A stretch of 33,645 bases of DNA from DASWID01 sp049682815. Lineage in GTDB: Bacteria > Desulfobacterota_D > UBA1144 > Nemesobacterales > CSP1-2. The notes under the pieces are model-generated. The model worked only from the letters and a program-made list of their open reading frames with translations. It searched no databases and had not been told where the DNA came from. This document shows, in pieces, positions 31,295 to 33,645 of this stretch (its first letter is position 1; every line of letters begins with the position of its first letter). The position numbers and the translations under genes were made by a program. The DNA lies in contig JBAUII010000110.1 in the NCBI GenBank assembly GCA_049682815.1, forward strand, positions 1 through 33,645. Direction: 5' to 3'.

Positions 31295-33244
31295 ATGTCA
31301 GGAAAGGTGAATAGAGAAGAGAAGAGCACTACAAGTGTTCTATCAGGCATGAGTCTCATTACGGAACACGACATCTATCTCTTTAAAGAGGGGAGCCATT
31401 TTAGGCTTTATGATAAACTCGGATCGCACCCGATGGAGGTTGACGGTAAGAAAGGCACCTATTTTTCAGTTTGGGCTCCAAACGCGGAAAAGGTCTCATT
31501 AATCGGGGATTTCAATGGCTGGAATACTGATTCAGACCCGCTTTTTATGAGATGGGATGGGTCTGGCATCTGGGAGGGGTTTGCTCCCGGAATTGAAGCT
31601 GGCGAAGTTTATAAATATCAAATAGTTTCGAAGTTAAATAGCTACAAGGTCGAAAAGGGCGATCCATTTGCATATTTTTGGGAGACTCCGCCACGCACAG
31701 CTTCTAAAGTGTGGGATCTAAATTATGATTGGGGTGATGATGAATGGATAAGGGATAGATATAAATCAAATTCGTTAAATTCCCCGATCTCTACGTATGA
31801 AGTACATCTCGGATCATGGAGAAGAATTCCGGAGGAGGGTGACAGGCTCCTTACTTATAGAGAATTGGCACCTCACCTCGCTGAGTACGTTAAAGAGATG
31901 GGATTTACCCATGTGGAATTTTTACCCGTTATGGAGCACCCCTTTTACGGCTCTTGGGGCTATCAGACCCTAGGTTATTTTGCCCCTTCAAGTAGGTATG
32001 GAACGCCGCAGGATTTCATGTATCTGGTTGATTGTCTGCATCAGAATGGTATAGGTGTCATTCTCGACTGGGTTCCTTCTCATTTCCCAAGCGATGAGTT
32101 TGGTCTTGTTTATTTCGACGGGACTCACCTGTACGAGCATGCGGATCCGAAAAAGGGATTTCACCCGGACTGGAATACTTATATCTTCAACTATGGAAGG
32201 AATGAAGTGAGGGCGTTCTTGCTCAGCAGCGCCCTATTTTGGCTCGACAAATACCATATTGATGGACTTCGGGTTGATGCCGTCGCATCCATGCTTTACC
32301 TTGATTATGGTAGAAAAGAAGGAGAGTGGATACCGAATCAATACGGTGGAAAGGAGAATATTGAGGCGATAGATTTCATTAAAAAATTAAATGAGGCAGT
32401 CTACTCAACCCATCCCGATGTACAGACCATTGCCGAAGAATCCACTGCTTGGCCGATGGTCTCAAGGCCGTCGTATGTGGGTGGTCTTGGATTTGGGATG
32501 AAGTGGAATATGGGGTGGATGCACGACACTATTGATTATTTCTCAACAGATCCAGTTTATAGAAAGTATCACCAAAACCAGCTTACGTTTAGCATATGGT
32601 ATGCGTTCACAGAAAACTTTTTCCTTTCCCTATCTCATGACGAGGTTGTTTATGGAAAGGGGTCCCTGCTTAGGAAGATGCCGGGAGATGATTGGCAAAA
32701 GTTTGCAAATCTGAGGGCGTTGTTTGGTTATATGTTTGGACATCCTGGTAAAAAGCTCCTTTTCATGGGTGGTGAGTTTGGACAGTGGGATGAGTGGTAT
32801 CATGAAGCTAGTCTGGATTGGCACCTGTTAGAGTATCCTCCACATCAGGGAGTAAAAAAATGGGTCCGAGATCTTAATCATCTTTATCGGAGTGAGCCCG
32901 CGATCCATGAGCTCGATTTCAGTTTAGAGGGTTTTGAATGGATCGAGTTTAGGGATTCTGAGAGCAGCATTATAAGTTTTATAAGAAAAGGGAAGAGTAA
33001 TAATGATATTGTGCTTGTAGTGTGCAATCTCATACCGGTACCGAGGTACAACTACAGGGTAGGTGTGCCAAGGGGTGGCTTTTGGAGGGAGGTTCTAAAT
33101 AGTGATGCCTCTATATATGGGGGAAGTGGCCATGGTAATTCGGGAGGAGTTGAAGCCATGCCTATTCCTATCCACAGGAGATACAATTCTATCTCGCTAA
33201 CACTACCGCCTCTGGGTGTGCTGTTTTTTAAGAGTGAGGGTTAA
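31295..33244 (+). CDS. glgB: 1,4-alpha-glucan branching enzyme
   Basis: GlgB makes alpha-1,6 branches in glycogen-like glucan. The 649-aa protein has an N-terminal CBM48 (TYFSVWAPNAEKVSLIGDFNGWN), the central GH13 barrel with EVHLGSWRR, GLRVDAVASMLYLDYGR (Asp328), IAEESTAWP (Glu pair 381/382) and SHDEVVYGKGSL, and a C-terminal beta domain. Length is that of the single-N1-domain form. ATG at 31295 is 2 bp past treS-mak, with ggagg about 12 bp upstream. Confidence 0.97.
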   Translation: MSGKVNREEKSTTSVLSGMSLITEHDIYLFKEGSHFRLYDKLGSHPMEVDGKKGTYFSVWAPNAEKVSLIGDFNGWNTDSDPLFMRWDGSGIWEGFAPGIEAGEVYKYQIVSKLNSYKVEKGDPFAYFWETPPRTASKVWDLNYDWGDDEWIRDRYKSNSLNSPISTYEVHLGSWRRIPEEGDRLLTYRELAPHLAEYVKEMGFTHVEFLPVMEHPFYGSWGYQTLGYFAPSSRYGTPQDFMYLVDCLHQNGIGVILDWVPSHFPSDEFGLVYFDGTHLYEHADPKKGFHPDWNTYIFNYGRNEVRAFLLSSALFWLDKYHIDGLRVDAVASMLYLDYGRKEGEWIPNQYGGKENIEAIDFIKKLNEAVYSTHPDVQTIAEESTAWPMVSRPSYVGGLGFGMKWNMGWMHDTIDYFSTDPVYRKYHQNQLTFSIWYAFTENFFLSLSHDEVVYGKGSLLRKMPGDDWQKFANLRALFGYMFGHPGKKLLFMGGEFGQWDEWYHEASLDWHLLEYPPHQGVKKWVRDLNHLYRSEPAIHELDFSLEGFEWIEFRDSESSIISFIRKGKSNNDIVLVVCNLIPVPRYNYRVGVPRGGFWREVLNSDASIYGGSGHGNSGGVEAMPIPIHRRYNSISLTLPPLGVLFFKSEG

Positions 33245-33645
33245 TGCCGACAAAAACATACCCCTGGAAGTTTGTGAACTCCCTCGGTAAATCCTCTATG
33301 AGCGAGTTTTCTGAAATCATAAAGAGTTTTGTGTTACCTTAACTAAATGCATTACTCCCGAGGTTGTTGCGGGGTTAAAAACCACGCCTATCGTTTCGGC
33401 GAATCCAACCCGATCACACTGAGCATGTCGAAGTGGAAATGAAGGCGTAGCCCTAAATTTCTTTGTGCCGCCGAGCTTTGATTAGGGTTTCCGCTGGCCT
33501 GTCATTGCGAGCGTTAGCGAAGCAATCTGCTAGGTTAACGCTATATTGGAATGGATAATCAAACGTTCTGCCAATGCCGAAGGAGATTGCTTCGAGACTA
33601 TTTAAGTCTCTCGCAATGACATCTGGGGATTTCAGTTTCTATTAT
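33245..33645. other. Intergenic region after glgB with dispersed repeats
   Basis: 401 bp to the window edge without a credible gene. The right part carries a paired inverted repeat (listed separately), and at about 33414-33438 a stretch cacactgagcatgtcgaagt that resembles another widespread intergenic repeat family. Confidence 0.65.
33500..33622. repeat. Dispersed inverted-repeat element (cattgcgag...gaagcaatct type)
   Basis: Left arm tgtcattgcgag...cgaagcaatct (33500-33528) and right arm agattgcttcg...ctcgcaatgaca (33584-33621) are complementary in two blocks (tgtcattgcgag / ctcgcaatgaca and cgaagcaatct / agattgcttcg), with about 55 bp between them. Elements of this wording are widespread in intergenic DNA of several bacterial phyla. 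This copy looks complete and resembles a MITE or folded RNA-coding repeat. Confidence 0.75.

Overview
The window is a 33.6-kb piece of a bacterial chromosome, moderately AT-rich, with short intergenic gaps and most genes on the + strand. The organism is probably Gram-negative: it has gmhA (LPS-core heptose synthesis) and a GyrB carrying the extra C-terminal segment typical of Gram-negative enzymes. The mixture of yajC-secD-secF behind tgt, a DUF3276/PurA-like protein, a GYD protein, an F420-type LLM oxidoreductase, a GlgE pathway and dispersed 'cattgcgag...gaagcaatct' repeats resembles deltaproteobacterial-grade lineages (Desulfobacterota, Dadabacteria and relatives). That placement is inference and weak.

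Layout. (1) 1-4112: 3' part of tgt, then yajC, secD, secF and a DUF456 membrane protein, reading as one operon. (2) 4185-7140: pheS without pheT next to it, a DUF2007/zinc-ribbon protein, a PTPMT1-like dual-specificity phosphatase and dcd. (3) 7308-9773: gyrB. (4) 9936-13843: accessory and hypothetical genes (DUF805 protein, hotdog thioesterase, an unrecognised 183-aa protein, LLM oxidoreductase, DUF3276 protein) separated by repeat-bearing intergenic DNA. (5) 13917-15695: tRNA-Val(CAC), a relic of the 3' end of a paralogous gene, a decayed integrase-core insertion sequence, and an MNT nucleotidyltransferase/HEPN pair with small ORFs on both sides. (6) 15672-17802: a 532-aa exported or anchored protein with three copies of one beta-rich domain and three copies of a SLxERY motif, divergent from a GYD-domain gene. 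(7) 18155-21911: mutL-gmhA, then yacG, a ferritin-like di-iron protein and efp, the last three tightly packed. (8) 22179-33244: a carbohydrate island with a GH63/MGH1-like glucosidase, a stand-alone CBM48 protein, glgE, a treS-maltokinase fusion and glgB.

How the genes work together. The last block encodes a complete GlgE route from trehalose to branched alpha-glucan: TreS makes maltose, the fused kinase makes maltose-1-phosphate, GlgE polymerises it and GlgB branches the product. The Sec block supplies the SecDF-YajC accessory complex for protein export. The most unusual molecular detail is the EF-P: at the position of the conserved modified lysine (K34 in E. coli) it carries glutamine, in a loop reading KIAQRSP instead of KPGKGQA. 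A predicted di-iron oxygenase-like protein is encoded 4 bp upstream of it. No CRISPR array, prophage or rRNA was seen.
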